From: Schistosoma mansoni
Taxonomy: Eukaryota; Platyhelminthes; Trematoda; Strigeidida; Schistosomatidae
DNA: 64,000 nt
Direction of reading: 5' to 3'
NCBI RefSeq assembly: GCF_000237925.1
Contig: NC_031498.1
Location: 26,732,308-26,796,307 of the forward strand
A model generated the notes under the pieces. That model worked only from the letters and a program-made list of their open reading frames with translations. It searched no databases and was not told where the DNA came from. Below, in pieces: positions 44,623-56,885 of this stretch. A program made the translations under genes and the position numbers. Within the stretch, counting starts at the first letter, position 1; each line of letters starts with the position of its first letter.

Positions 44623-45610
44623 TATAATTGACGCTATGCTAAAACATTTAGATTAATAGTTATCTTTTAGTCTAATTGACGTAGTTCTATCAACACTACA
44701 GGACTAAACAAATATCGAACTGATAACTCCTCAATGATCGAAAAATGTACGTAAAATTACATGACAAATAGAGTTCTGATCTTTAGATTTTTTTCCAACT
44801 TCCGTTGTATTTTGTTGAGGTGGTTGCTTGTGACACTTGTTTTATATCTAAAAGTTTGTATATAATCACTTTACTTGATTGCAATAAAAACCTAATCTGC
44901 TGAATGGATGATTCGCTCATTTGAATGAATTTACTTCAGTAACTCAATATTATAAGGAGTTATCACCCGGCTTTATAATATTATTACATTTTATCTATAG
45001 GCCATTATTTCATTATTCCACTTCATTTACCAGAAGCTTGCTCAACGTACATCAAATCTTCAAAATCATTTTACAGAGTAGTTGGGATGGAACTAGTATA
45101 ATCTCCTGATTTTAACAGAGAACTATTTCACCATTCCTTTTTTAATTATTTCAAAATACTAATAATAAGAAAAATATACAATCTTGTCAGTATCAAACTT
45201 ACATACACAGGCTTTAGTAGGGATAAGTGAAAAGTTTAAATTTCACTGGTTTCATCAACACTGGAATTCGAATGTATTTAACTGATAAGTTCTATTTCAC
45301 TTCCGTTCCATTTAACTGGAACCTTCAAGTTAAGCAACGTATATGCAGGCTAAATAGTTGGGACTTGGTGGTTCTCATTTTATCTTCTACACAATCTATT
45401 TTAACTCCACCTGAAGGCTTTTTTAAGGTTACCGCTAGTTCCAAGCCTGCTTAGAGGTTAAGGGTTGGGAATTTTGTTGGCTATCTTATTACATAAAATG
45501 TACCATGTTATAAAAACACTGGCCAGAAAAACACACTGAGATCCCTTTTGAAAATGTTTGAGAGAATATTTTGTTTTTCTCAGTTTCCCAAGATAATTAA
45601 TACATAGCTC
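44623..45610. other. AT-rich stretch, no firm gene
   Basis: A plus frame at 45227-45454 (FYFTSVPFNWNLQVKQRICR) looks mildly protein-like but has no matching splice sites or known domain. Nothing else. Confidence 0.35.
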
Positions 45611-45614
45611 ATTT

Positions 45615-45795
45615 GTATTGGTTGTTTGATATTTAAGACTGCAACTGATAAGTCTAGTTGAGCATGTCAGCAACTTGTCAGGATTGTTTCTATATTTCCA
45701 TTAAATCACAATCACTAGAAGTGGAATCAGATGGTCCCATAATGAATATCAACTCTGAGATACAGCTACATCCAGACGACTAGTCAGAGACAGTG
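45615..45795 (+). repeat. Sm-alpha fragment, very decayed
   Basis: GAATATCAACTCTGAGATAC, then ACATCCAGACGACTAGTCAG are the late Sm-alpha blocks. The ribozyme core is lost. Confidence 0.5.
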
Positions 45796-46095
45796 TAGTG
45801 AACGAGAAAATTAGTGGGGACAATCGAACGTATTTAACCACAAATTACAGACTATCTCACTAAATTCTGATAACCATACAGTGAACAGTTAATTAGCAAA
45901 ATAACAATCAACTGTCTCAATCTTCACTGTTCCTTCTGCAAATACCAGTCCGTTTTCTCTGATTACAGTGTTCATGCATTTTCGTACCGATTGCGCTTCA
46001 TTCCTGTTCGTTCCTTATCGATCTTCTTCACAAATGCATTCTATGTTTGACCATCACCATATACTACTTATATGAATATAAGTAGACCACACGGC
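45796..46095 (-). repeat. Family D copy
   Basis: GTGAACGAGAAAATTAGTGGGGAC to CTACTTATATGAATATAAGTAG, close to full length and similar to 37436-38075. Confidence 0.75.
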
Positions 46096-47890
46096 AACAG
46101 TACAAAACATGTGTCTTCAATTCAACTGCTAGCAACCATCCAGGTCTATTTAATATTATATAAATTTTTCTGATTATAATCAACTAAGTTTAGAAGTGTT
46201 CATTATTTAGATGACAAATAATATAGAAGTGAATCGTATATCACCTTATTTAAAGTCGTACGATGTAGATCTGGACTTTGTGTGCAACTACGTTTTGACC
46301 TGATCGAATCATTTATGATATCATACTGTTTTAAACGTCCTGACTGAAACCGTAATATCTCAAGTTATCTTTATCTATACTTAGCTTTGAATGTGTAAGT
46401 CATTATAAGGATTAAATAAATCAATTAGTTATAATTAGTATTGACACTAAAAAATTCAATTAAAAGTGATGCTGTCCTTTCTATTTTTTACTTCAACCCC
46501 ACTGTCTTCATTTAGTCCATAATCAAATTAAGCTTACTTTAACTATGTGTCTTGTTCAAACGGAGTGTGTTATATCATATAATGTGACAATTACAAATAA
46601 GCACCTACTAACAACATTGCGATTGTATAGTGATCATTCTTACCAACAAATATAGGCCACTCTTTGAGGTGGGAACGCATTTCAATAAATGAGTACATTT
46701 CCGCGTCATGCAGAATTCAATGCACCATATCGTACTTAGCACAGCGTTGAAACTTCCAGAAGTTATTCAGTTTTCTGTCCTTCACTGAACCTGGAGAATG
46801 CTCAGCCAACATACAGAAACAGTTCGTTCCCCCTAATCCGTTCTATTTTCACCTCAGTCTATAGGTCCTGTTATATAACTACACCCACGTTATTGTACAT
46901 AGGTAATATTTCACCGCTATCCATCACTCCGATTGTTGACGCTATATAAGAGTTGATATGGATTTATACAGACCATCGTAGCATACCACTGGTTTATCTG
47001 TGACGATAACGGTCTAGTGGCTATCCAACCTTAATAAACACAATTAAAATATTTTTCCTTTTCACTTCATTTCTCGTTACACCAAACTAACTAATAGCGG
47101 CTGAAGAACATAAAGTTAGGGCGAACAACCATGACTCGGAGTGGTCAAAACGTCGCACTCTCAGGATGCCTAAATAACTACTGGTGTTAAGAACGTACGT
47201 GTTTTTAAATTTATTTTATCCGTGTTTTAATGTTTTAGACTTTTTTATACAAAGAAAATATATAGATTACGATTATTGTTTCATAGGTTTTTCAATTGGT
47301 TTTATCGCATTTTGGAACATTTTCGCCAAAGCACACTAATTCATTTCCTCATTTTCAGAGACTGTGATTAATGAAGCAATATGAATTTCGCTCATGCTTA
47401 TTTGAATGTCATGTAACGTCTTGACAAAGGTTTGTATAACTTCACAGCTCATATTCTGTGACAAGTGTTTAATAATGGTGAATTTATTCACCCTATGCTT
47501 CTGGCCGACAAGGTTTGAAATTCCTCACAGAAGGTTCAGTAAGTAAAAGCGCTGAAAACTATCTAAATTAAATAGTTCAAACATTATTAGACTCGTGATC
47601 CTGACCTAACAAATTTCAGTAGTCTGAACTAACCGAAGGCAAACAAATAAGAAATGAAGTTGGTTCTTAGTTAATATTCTATTTTCTAAAGAAGAGAGAA
47701 CTTTTTTTACCAACGTTTGTTAGCCGTACAAATCAAGTAGGTTGAATTCAAAGTTTTTGGATGTTGTAAATTAAAACTGTGGCAAACGATTTCCTAAAAA
47801 TGAATGGTATCGTGATCATTTGATGTTAATAATAGCTACACCCGTCTTAAAGGACCTTAGCCATGTGAAGGCTATTGGAAAAGAGAAATC
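46096..47890. other. Stretch without recognised gene
   Basis: 46640-47160 is less AT-rich and contains ACTCGGAGTGGTCAAAACGT. It may be retroelement-derived, but no open frame or ends were found. Confidence 0.35.
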
Positions 47891-47899
47891 ACTAGATAT

Positions 47900-50100
47900 C
47901 ATGTTCTGACAAATGATTAGCTCTCCTTGAAAGATTTTCATGTTCATACATCAGTACGAAGTAGCTACCAACAGTCATGTTTACCAGGGTCAAAAACAAA
48001 ATATTTCACAGGTATGAGAATATCCCCTACCTCAGACGCACCAGAGCAAACCACATGACGATAAGAGATTATCTCTAAAATGCCACATGGTCGTGTAATA
48101 GTGAAGGCTAACAGTGGATGATCACTAGGAGATAGTAGGGTACATTATTCTGAATGCGACCTGACACAATGTACCTCAGAATAAGCACACCTAGAAAGTC
48201 AAGATCCCGGGACAAGCTAAGCGCAAAAACCTTGCTAGAGGTCAAACGGAGAGCCTAGGAAAGGTTAAAAGTCTCACTAAATGATTAGGGCAGTTTGCCC
48301 TTACTTGGGATTGAGAAGGGGATTTGACACTTAAGTCTGCAGCAACATACTTTTCCAATTAGAGCTGGCAGCCGAAACGCAAACTAATTCCAAATATGTC
48401 TGCAGACGCATGACCACAGAAATACTTACATAACAGTTGAACCGCACTTTGAAGTACCAATTAGCGACAACTCACCAGCCTGGAGATGGCAGAGATTCTT
48501 GCTGCCTATTTCGTCGATTAACTAAACCAGGAACCTGCAAGTCTCAACTCTAGTATCACTTCAGAGTCTGAAAGATATCCAACTTACTTTCCGGTTAGAA
48601 TTAAAGAGAATAAAATACTTCACCCAAGTAAACTCATTAAGATGTGACAATATCCTACCTATGGTTTTGAGACAGTGCCAAGGAACCATGAACATAACAG
48701 CATATAACCTGTTCAGGAACTTACAAAATTCACAACAAATGTGAAGAGAATGGAAGCAAGCCACCTCCTGTCCAATATTCAAAGGAGGTAATGGACAAGA
48801 CACAGCCAGTTAAATACCAGTTGCGATACTCCTAATACTACCAAAGGTAATTGAGCAACTGGTGACTGAACAAATGAGCGAGTGTATGGTTGAAAACAAC
48901 ACTCTCTATGGAGTCGAGAACCGGTTCAGAAAACCCAGGCACTGTGTATCCAATCAACTCATAGGATAGGAAAGCTGGACGACCTGCTGGGACCAAACAT
49001 ACTGGTTCATGTTATATTTCTGGGTTTTACGGAATCCATTGCTTTAATACCTCATATACTTCTCATAGAGAAGGTCGCAAAAATGGCTTTTACTGACTCT
49101 CATTTGTCCTGGCTCCGAAACTGCCTGGAGAGCATGATGTTTCTCACCATGGTAAATAGAAGGCAAAAGAGTTTTAAAGCCTCAATATCAGGAGTTTCTC
49201 AAGGAACAGTCTTAGGTATACTCTTGCTTTAATCTGTATTAAAGTATCGTCAGATGAAATGAGCTTGATGGCAGTGATCTATGTAAAAGACGCAAAAATC
49301 TAGATGTTCATGTGAAGCATAGGGGATTCGCTTGAGCATCAGTAGGACCTCACATCAATGAACGAATAGACAATAGACAGTGAGTTAAGACTTAATCTAT
49401 CGAAATGTCGTGTCATGGACATTCTGACTCACTTGATATAAAGCATTTAAACCCTCAATGAAAATCTGCTCCCTACTGTCTCCTCAGAGCGGGATCTTGG
49501 ATTTATAACCCCAGAGAGCCTAAACATCAGCTCAGAATACATAGATGATGCAAACTCATTACTCCATCTTAGGGCTAGATAACTTTAAACAATGACCATG
49601 AAGTTATCTATAGCACTGTTTAAAATGTGCACGCAGCCCCAATTTGAAGTCCACAGTATCGTTTTCCCCCTCCTCTTCAGAAGAGTTATAAGTCTCTCAG
49701 ACCAAGTAAAGAAACGGATAATCGAGCCGGTGAAAATTCTAAAATAAAAACCTTACTAGGATAGGCTCCAATACCTGGTATTATTCTCATTGATCTACAA
49801 CAGAATAAAAGGTGATCTGATAATTACATATTAGGAAGTACGCCAAGCCTTCCTGAACATAAGTATATAACCAGAACATCAACTCCACTCTCCTCAAGGC
49901 AACCGTTGAGAAATTGCACATTAAAGAGCAAATGCCAAGGTTCTCCTCCACCTTTTCTCATTACGAGTTGTTACCAGTTGGAATACTCTCTAAGCAGAAG
50001 TAAGCCAAGCTCCATCACTAGATAGCTTTAGGAGGAGACTTGACGAACACATACCCATAGATTAACGTTTCCCTCTTGGACCAGGATTTCCAGATGCATT
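47900..50100 (+). pseudogene. CR1/SR1-like non-LTR reverse transcriptase, degenerate
   Basis: RT text in broken frames: HSLWSREPVQKTQALCIQS-like, SHLSWLRNCLESMMFLTMVN near 49100, the RT block GVSQGTVLGILLL at 49191-49229, LRLNLSKCRVMDI near 49390, SERDLGF at 49484-49504, then a C-terminal KRIIEPVKIL-like and NTLPSEV-like tail. SERDLGV after an SKC block is characteristic of CR1/L2/Jockey-group RTs; S. mansoni SR1 is a known CR1-like family. Many stops. The 5' part (47900-48550) is too decayed to assign. It ends about 500 bp before centrin. Confidence 0.7.
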
Positions 50101-50272
50101 TCTTGTAAATTACTGCAGTTGTCATCATTTCATATCAGTAGCAACTTTTTCTCCATCTCCCTTCCTATCCTTTTCATACATGATCAAGTAGCTAACTTAC
50201 TTGCTATTAATGAAACAACTGTCTTTTTTTAGAACTCGAATCATTACTGTGTTATTTTCACATTTCAACTAA

Positions 50273-50545
50273 TCAACCCCTTTGCCTAACTATGTGATAG
50301 TTGCTGGTATTCATAAATCCTACTGTCCTGAGACAAACGCACTCATTCAAACTATTAGATATATAAATCCACAAATAACTAACAGAATGACAAACATTAA
50401 TACAGTCGAGTGGTTAGACTACCACCCACTGTACATTGTCGAATATACGGAACCGTACCGAGACAACAAGAAGCAAACAAAAGGAAATCGACCAGTTTAT
50501 ACAGGTCCGTGCCAAAGTTATTGGAAAGTTTGTTTTAATTATTGA
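50273..50545 (+). other. Unassigned open stretch upstream of centrin
   Basis: Open from 50273 to TGA at 50545 (91 codons, no early ATG). It reads AGIHKSYCPETNALIQTIRY ... VEWLDYHPLYIVEYTEPYRD. A possible acceptor (GTGATAG) precedes TTGCTGG and a possible donor CAG|GTCCGT lies near 50502. It could be an exon of an unrecognised gene or chance. No domain seen. Confidence 0.2.
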
Positions 50546-50618
50546 TGTCATTAGTGAGAGCAACTGTCGTTTATTTGAGTTTTTAAGACCAAGATTAAAA
50601 ACATTTTTGAAGTGAGAA

Positions 50619-52575
50619 ATGAACAGTTCCAGGTATGCTTATGACAAAAATTACAACAAGATGTATTTTAGAAGCATAGCTGGTTCCAAGATAAAAAAGT
50701 CCAGACCCAAGTCAGATGTCAAGTTAGTGCTCACTACAAATCAGAAACGAGATTTGCTAGAGGCTTTCAAACTTCTAGATAATGAAGGATCAGGTCTCAT
50801 TAAGGCACGTGAAATAAAAGTTGCTTTAAGGGCTTTGGGGTTTGATCCAACGGCTGCTGACATCAGACAGATTATTTCAGAGCATGATCCCGAAAACAAG
50901 GGTTTGTCAGTATGGCGTATTATATGAAGTGTGAAGGTTTTATTGACTTTAAGGGTTTTCTGAACATTATGACATCAAAGATGACCGAAAAAAGTGACAA
51001 AGCAGATCTTATAAAGGCCTTTAGAATATGTGATGACGACGATTCTGGTAAACTAACTCTTTCAAAACTTAAACGAGCTGCCCAAATACTTGGAGAAGAT
51101 ATTACCGATGAAGAATTACAAGTGAGTCCTTACCCGGAGAAAACACAATGTTTCGATTCAAGGAACATGTCTGGTATATTAGACTATGAAATAAGTCTGC
51201 CACCAGGTTATATAAATCAACTGGTTTCCTTGGGCTCAAGACCAATTGCTAGGGTGCCGTTCCAGAGTTAACTGTCACATAGGACGGGTCAACCATGGTA
51301 GTTTTTGCCACTAAGAGATTGGTGGCCTTCCCAATAAGGTTGATAGAGAGTCAGAGAATCCACAATATTTCTTTCATTAAACTTTGCTGCTGAGGGTGTA
51401 CTCTTTTTCAACGTTGTTGACAAAGGATAAGAACGTAATTGGAATCATTTTGGATTTGAGTGAAAATGAATTCTTACCCTGGTTTATTCTAACTTATTTA
51501 TGATTAAATGTCTTATAAAATAATGCAGCAAGTACGTCAGCATCCTAATAAAGGATTTGTAGATCACTAACGTACTTGATCAGTGTCGAAGATTGGAGGC
51601 TCACTTTGGTTGAACTAGAATAACGAGACCAGCCAGCTAACATAGAAGTCACACCTCATTGTTAATGTTTAACGTGGATTACTGTTTTGTCCTATCCAGG
51701 TACCCTGATTATTTCGATGACTGTACAACACAAACAGCATTGTTATATAAGTGTATTTGTAAGAGTAGGTACAAGAAACAGAGTGCGACGTTTAAATGAT
51801 TAATGAGCAATGCTTGTTCTTAAACTTGACGAGGATCGGTGTGCTGTTTAATATTCAGTGATCAGACTGCCATGTGACATGGATAGTGCCCAGTGGTATT
51901 TTATTGGCCTTACAGATAAAACTCTTTATCACTCTTGACCAACCAATTGTGCTGTCAACTAGAATGACAGGTTTCCATCAAATCAAGCACTAGAACTGTC
52001 ACTTCAAAACTCTCCTTCTGTTTTTATTCTTAAAAATGGTTGTTTTACCTCCTTTTTCCACTACTAATGTGTTTCACAGCTGCTATGTAGTGCAAGACTT
52101 AATGGTGGTTATTTTACTTGCTTAATAATAAGCATTGTATATCTCACAGATACAGAGGTTGACGTAAGTCAGGAATAAACTAGAAAGTTCTGAGTATCTG
52201 AGCTGAATTTATGATAGCTCTGATTCACTGAGAGTTAGCAAAGCTCATTTTGTCCACCAACCAATATGTTCAAATAATTCATCCCCTATTGTTCAGAAAA
52301 GTGTTTGAGCGAGCCCGTCCTGGAACACCACCTTGTATCTTATAGAAGATTAAATAATTATTTAAAACGACGTAAAGTTTTGTTAACCAAAATGAAATTT
52401 AATTCGACGACTATCGTTTTCTTAAACAAAATATAAAAATGTGGTTCTGTAAATTATTCTTATATCTCTGTTTGTATTGATTTAGGAAATGATTGACGAA
52501 GCGGATAAAAATGGTGATGGAGAGGTTAGTGAAGAGGAATTTCTGTGGATTATGCGTAAAACAAATATTTTTTAA
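50619..52575 (+). CDS. Centrin (caltractin), three exons
   Basis: Exons are 50619-50901, 50937-51121 and 52486-52575, joined by introns of 35 nt (GT...AAG) and 1364 nt (GTGAGT...TTTAG). The product is 185 residues with a basic N-terminus and four EF-hands. Centrins bind calcium and act at centrioles, basal bodies and contractile fibres. EF1 reads [14 protein letters not shown]2 (DPENKGFIDFKG) has Gly where the final Glu should be and is probably weak. EF3 is [14 protein letters not shown]4 ([12 protein letters not shown]) is canonical. The linker [17 protein letters not shown] is centrin-like. Length fits the family (about 165-185). The start ATG at 50619 is chosen because the preceding frame is not centrin-like. 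A 39-nt in-frame GT...TTTTAG stretch (50633-50671) may be a further micro-intron, which would give 172 residues. Confidence 0.88.
50633..50671 (+). other. Possible in-frame 39-nt micro-intron of centrin
   Basis: GTATGCTTAT...GTATTTTAG after AG. It is divisible by three and free of stops, so both spliced and retained forms are open. Splicing removes [13 protein letters not shown]-type residues and gives MNSSRSIAGSK. Confidence 0.45.
50902..50936 (+). other. 35-nt micro-intron of centrin
   Basis: GTTTGTCAG...GTGTGAAG. It must be removed to join ENKG to FIDFKGF in frame; read through, the frame stops at TGA 50925-50927. Very short introns are a known feature of schistosome genes. Confidence 0.8.
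51122..52485 (+). other. Intron 2 of centrin
   Basis: GTGAGT donor and TTGATTTAG acceptor. It contains no recognised gene or intact mobile element. Confidence 0.75.
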
Positions 52576-53297
52576 AATGGAATCAAAGATCAAAATGTTT
52601 CCATTTCTTAAGAAAAAATATTTTTAAATATTTGTTATGTATTGGTAAATCTAATAATCCAATCCATTTAATTATGACAATTCACTTTTTAACAACCTGA
52701 TCTTTGTAAAAATAATCACCTCTGTGTTTCATATGTAAAATATAAATGATTCAAAATGATTATTTCAGTAAGACTATAACTATTATCAATCGATATTACA
52801 AAGTACTCATTTTCTTGGGCTTATTAAACAAATACACACAAGTGTATATATATATATATAATTAGGGATCGATAACTCAATATATCCACCACTTAAAAAT
52901 ATGTTGGGCTTAAGTTTTCATCTCTTACTATCTGAAAAATGTATCAGTTAGTAACAAACAGACAAATTAAATTGTTAAACAGATTTCTACTCTTGATTTT
53001 AATAAAATCCATTATTTATATTTAAGTTTATAATGATAATATTAACTTTTGTTGTATTTTTAACAGTAGAGATGTTCATCAGGTTAAACAGTTTTATACG
53101 GATGATTGATACTCTTTTTCCGATTTTCTAAGTATTGTTGAATGTTCACCGTGTGAGTGAGCGATTGACTGACTGAGCAACTGAATGTCTGACTGTGACT
53201 GACTGGATGTGAGTGAGTGAATCTGTGTTTGTCTGTTTGTGATCAGGCGTCTTGCACCCAATACATCCGACCACCATTCTGTTGTCCAACTATTATT
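52576..53297. other. 3' flank of centrin, AT-rich
   Basis: A short TA run at about 52845-52861. 53140-53230 is rich in TGACTGACTGA-type repeats. No gene seen. Confidence 0.45.
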
Positions 53298-53387
53298 AAC
53301 CCCGTGTATAGGGCTGCTAAAAAACTTCGATTCTTGGCCGACGCTTCTTACTATGCAACAAGTTACCAGAGTAAAACCGTGACAGTT
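53298..53387 (-). ncRNA. Spliced-leader RNA-like gene (variant or pseudogene)
   Basis: The first 36 nt on the minus strand (53352-53387) read AACTGTCACGGTTTTACTCT then GGTAACTTGTTGCATA. From memory of the schistosome spliced leader (AACCGTCACGGTTTTACTCT...TTTGTTGCATG) this differs at about five positions. It is followed directly by a splice-donor GTAAG, an Sm-site-like AGTTTTTTAG (about 53317-53326) and a terminal hairpin CCC/GGG, ending at 90 nt, the size known for schistosome SL RNA. The leader donates a 5' exon to pre-mRNAs by trans-splicing. The final ATG of the leader is ATA here, and only one copy is present although SL genes are normally tandem, so it may be a pseudogene. The open frames across this spot are shadows. 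Confidence 0.75.
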
Positions 53388-53544
53388 AGCCCAACCAACA
53401 CACAGTCCACAGTTCACGTATGGAACTTAAAATGATTTGATAGAGATATATAGGAGATGATTCTATAATAGGTTACTGAAAGATAAGATTATGAAATTAG
53501 ATGGGCGTATACTGAAAATTTCTTTAAAAGATACTTAGTAGATA

Positions 53545-53875
53545 TTAAATTGGGGTCGTTTCGTTCTATTATGGGACTCCTCAGCAGTACACATCCACGA
53601 TCCCGCATCGCGAGGTTCGAACCCAGGACCTACCAGTCTCGCACCAGAGCACTTAACCGATAGACCACTGAGCCAACATCCAACGGTGTTGATGTCTAAC
53701 TTCAACCAATCCACGAAATTTGAGCAACCGTTCACCAATCGTGTTCAGTGAGTTATCATCTCACAACAGACGTGGTTGAACTCCACTGGTCCCACTAGAA
53801 CTCCAGGACATGTATCTTGAAGTCAGTTACTGGTGAGCAAATACTGAAATCTCCACAAATCCCCTTCTGAGCAAG
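53545..53875 (-). repeat. Family B copy, perfect box B, ribozyme truncated
   Basis: Minus strand: head with GTTGAACTCCACTGG-type block, box A GGCTCAGTGGTCTATCGG, box B GGTTCGAACC at 53614-53623 (exact consensus), CUGAGGA core and GAAA, then the copy breaks off before the cleavage site at 53545. The right end shows another GGATTTGTGGAG-type tail, again head-to-tail. Confidence 0.8.
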
Positions 53876-54945
53876 TAATTAATTTTCCATAAAAATAATA
53901 AACTAACATCATTAAAATATCACCAATCGTATAATCTGTGTAAAAATTCCAAAGCAGTAACTCGATTGCGCTTAAAAATACGGAAACCAAAAGATGAGGG
54001 TTTTCTAACTCTGAGGTACTCTTATGGAGAAATAAACAAATTTTAAGGATTTATCGTAATACTTTAGTGAGTCAGTAACATTATAAACAGTACATCAAAT
54101 CTAAACATCTGAATAAGAACCAATTTCATGAGCAGTTTACGGTAAGGAAGAAGTAAAAATTATGATGAAAATCATAGAAAAATTCAATTAAATGTCACCA
54201 TACTGAATAATTTTCAGTACTATAGAGATTTAATTACAAAAACGAAGAATTAGTTATGTTGATAGGAATAATTTGGATATTCCGAATCAGCTTTTGAAGA
54301 ACGTTTCATTCAGCAGGTAAAAAGCTTAGACCATTAATTCTTTTGAAGAATGTGGATAATGCGATAAGATAAAGATTATCAGAATTATAGGATATATTTG
54401 CGCAATACATTTCGAATAATCTAATTACATATATACTTGTTAAGACATTATATCTGAAAAATGATAGATCAACTAGACTAATTTAGTAAATCGTCTGACT
54501 GAACGCTTCAGTCGGTTCCTTAAGCGCTCCTAGTAACCATAGGCTAATCTACACAGCAACTTGAACATGAGAAGAAAGTCGCGAAATGTGGAAAGAACGC
54601 TTAACTCCAAGGTTCGTTAATATACTGAAAATTGATGGTATTTGTTGCATTTCAGACCGCCTTGGGTTTCTGAAAAGTTCCGGAACTCTTTTAAACATAG
54701 CACCAGGATGGGTAATTAACCAATCAGAAATATGACATGTTACTCTTCACTTTCGAGACATTTCCGAAAACTTTTATTGAATTCTGACTGGATAAAATAT
54801 TTCCAGAGTTTTCAGGGCCCCTTTGGTCTTTTTTGAGGAATTTTCCGGGTCACTGCAACAAAATTAAAAGTAATAATAGAAACCACACAAACAAAGTGAA
54901 AACTACGCTGGATAGTAACTAATTATTAACAGAGTAAGTTAAGGG
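53876..54945. other. AT-rich stretch, no gene seen
   Basis: 54500-54850 is somewhat richer in GC and may be an old LTR, without definable ends. Confidence 0.4.
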
Positions 54946-54949
54946 TAGG

Positions 54950-55690
54950 AATAAACGTTATTTGAACATATAAGGAGGTCCTAGTTTTCCTACAGTTGAG
55001 GCTTCAATAAACATTAGTAGACTCCGTCTAAATATTATGTACAAAACTACAATGGCTGACTTGATATCAACCTTATGACCAGGCTCAACCAAATGTTTCG
55101 CAGTGGAGTAAGATATTCGTCTACCCTGTGATCTTAGTTGACCATTAGAATTCACTTGTTGTTCTAGCCTTTAAGGTATGTTCAACCGCCCTTACTTACA
55201 GCTGACGATTTCTCCTCTGTATGTATGTGTTTCCGTACATACATGTAAATCAGTAGACTCATTGGGATGTGATACAGTTGTTTGTATGTTGTTTGGGTTT
55301 TTAGTGAAACACAGACCTTTAATTTTCGATAATGACGAGGTGGTCTGCATAAAATGTCCTATTGATAACTCATTTAAGTCTCTGTTATAATATTTGACTG
55401 TTTGAGTCACCTCTAAATGGTGAGGTAATTTAGACTTGTTTTAAGGTACGAAAAACGTCATAGGTCTCATCATATTGCTAGCTTTCCAGCAGTTTATAAA
55501 CTTCAATTAATAACCATTATTCATTGTTTTCGTTAAGAGCTTCACGGCTTCCTCACAGTATTGCTAGTACAAATTCGATTGGTCCTATAGAATAAGCCCT
55601 TATTTATTTATTTATTCAGTTAGATTTTCTACGTACGCTATAAACATATTGGCAAGCAACGGTCCCAAAGGACTACCCATATTTACGCGA
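54950..55690 (-). pseudogene. Penelope-like element, RT tail and GIY-YIG-like end, degenerate
   Basis: The minus strand begins with MGSPLGPLLANMFIAYVENL at 55680-55621, the RT motif of Penelope-like elements. It continues through broken sequence and ends with SNGQLRSQGRRISYSTAKHL VEPGHKVD (55140-55060) and FIEASTVGKLGPP, which resembles the C-terminal part of the GIY-YIG endonuclease that follows the RT in these elements. Frameshifts and a probable internal deletion are present. It abuts an RTE fragment at about 55690. Confidence 0.65.
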
Positions 55691-55694
55691 TCAA

Positions 55695-56500
55695 TCAATC
55701 AAAAAAGCTTTGGACTTCGAAGATGACCTGGCCCTTCTATCCCATAAAGAAGAACAAATGCAGATGAAGACAGCTAGTGTAGTAGCAACCTCTGCATGAG
55801 TAGGCCTCAACATACACAAAGGAAAAAGCAAGATCCTTAAATGCAAGACGTAGAACGCCAACTCAATCATATTTGATGGAGACGCTATAGAAGAAGTGGA
55901 AACATTCACTTATCTGGGTAGCATCATCGATGAACAGTGAGGATCTGATACAGACGTAAAGGCGAGGATTGTCAAAGCAAGGACCGCATTCCTACAGCTG
56001 AAGAGCATATGGATCTCAAAACAACTTTCTGCATGCCAATATCAAGGCGAGGATCTTCAAAACGAACGTCAAGACAGTTGTAGTGTACAGAGCTGAAACT
56101 GCCAGAACTACTACAACCATCATCGAAGAATTAAAAGTGTTTATCAAAGGTTGTCTACATAAGATACTCAATATCCGTTAGCCAGATATAATCAATAACA
56201 GTTTACTCTGGGAGATGACAAACCAGCTTCCATTTGAAGAGGAAATTAGGAAAAGATGTTGGAAGTGCATAGGATTCGCATTACTGAAATCACCAAACTG
56301 CATCACGTGGCAAGCGCTAACTTGAGAAACGGAAAAGATGAAGGCCGAATAACAAATGGAAGCAGATATGAAAAGGATGAATAGCAACTGGAAAGAACTG
56401 GAAAGAATTGCTTGGGATAGTGTTGGATTTAGAGTACTGGTGGGCGGCCCTTGCTCCTCCACAAGGGGTAACAAGCGTAAGTAAGTGAGTAAGTCACACA
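55695..56500 (+). mobile_element. RTE-type non-LTR, RT C-terminal fragment
   Basis: Starts ALDFEDDLALLSHKEEQMQM, includes AEVATTLAVF-type shadow regions, ETFTYLGSIIDEQ (near 55900-55935), KARIVKARTAFLQLKSIW, then [10 protein letters not shown] and the 3' end AACAAGCGTAAGTAAGTGAG. Several stops. Confidence 0.8.
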
Positions 56501-56659
56501 AATTACCAACAGTATTCCTAAGAGGTCCATTCATAAATAAAATGTTTATATCAAAGCAGTACAGTGTCGTAATTTTTACATTAATATCCATTAGGTAATT
56601 AATTAATTCAAGTCAGTCTTCCGAAGAATACTCACGAATTTGGTTTCGGATAGAATTAC

Positions 56660-56885
56660 AGAACTAAACAAGCGTGATATCAGACACCACCGAGTGATCA
56701 ATCAATGTAAATATCTGTCGCACAGGAAGTCAGTCGTAGCCCAAAAGAGTTTATGCTGATGTTTCCGACTGTAAAGATCGGTGATATGGGCTCGAATTCC
56801 ACAGGAAGCACCAATTCTCTTGAGATTGCAGACACTCTTGAATGACGAGTGCTAGTAAGCAGAAAACTTACTGTGAGGAAGGTTT
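56660..56885 (+). repeat. Family C repeat, decayed
   Basis: CACCGAGTGATCAATCAATG head, TGATGTTTCCGACTGTAAAG at box A, GGGCTCGAATTCC at box B, and a damaged ribozyme (AUGACGA ... GAAA). Confidence 0.7.

Noticed and set aside
53094-53417. 107-codon minus-strand open frame
   Set aside because: It overlaps the same RNA unit and a TGACTGACTGA-type repeat; no domain or splice support.
53217-53435. Open frame that looks like a terminal exon (RAAKKLRFLADASYY)
   Set aside because: It runs antisense across the spliced-leader-like RNA unit at 53298-53387, which explains the sequence better.
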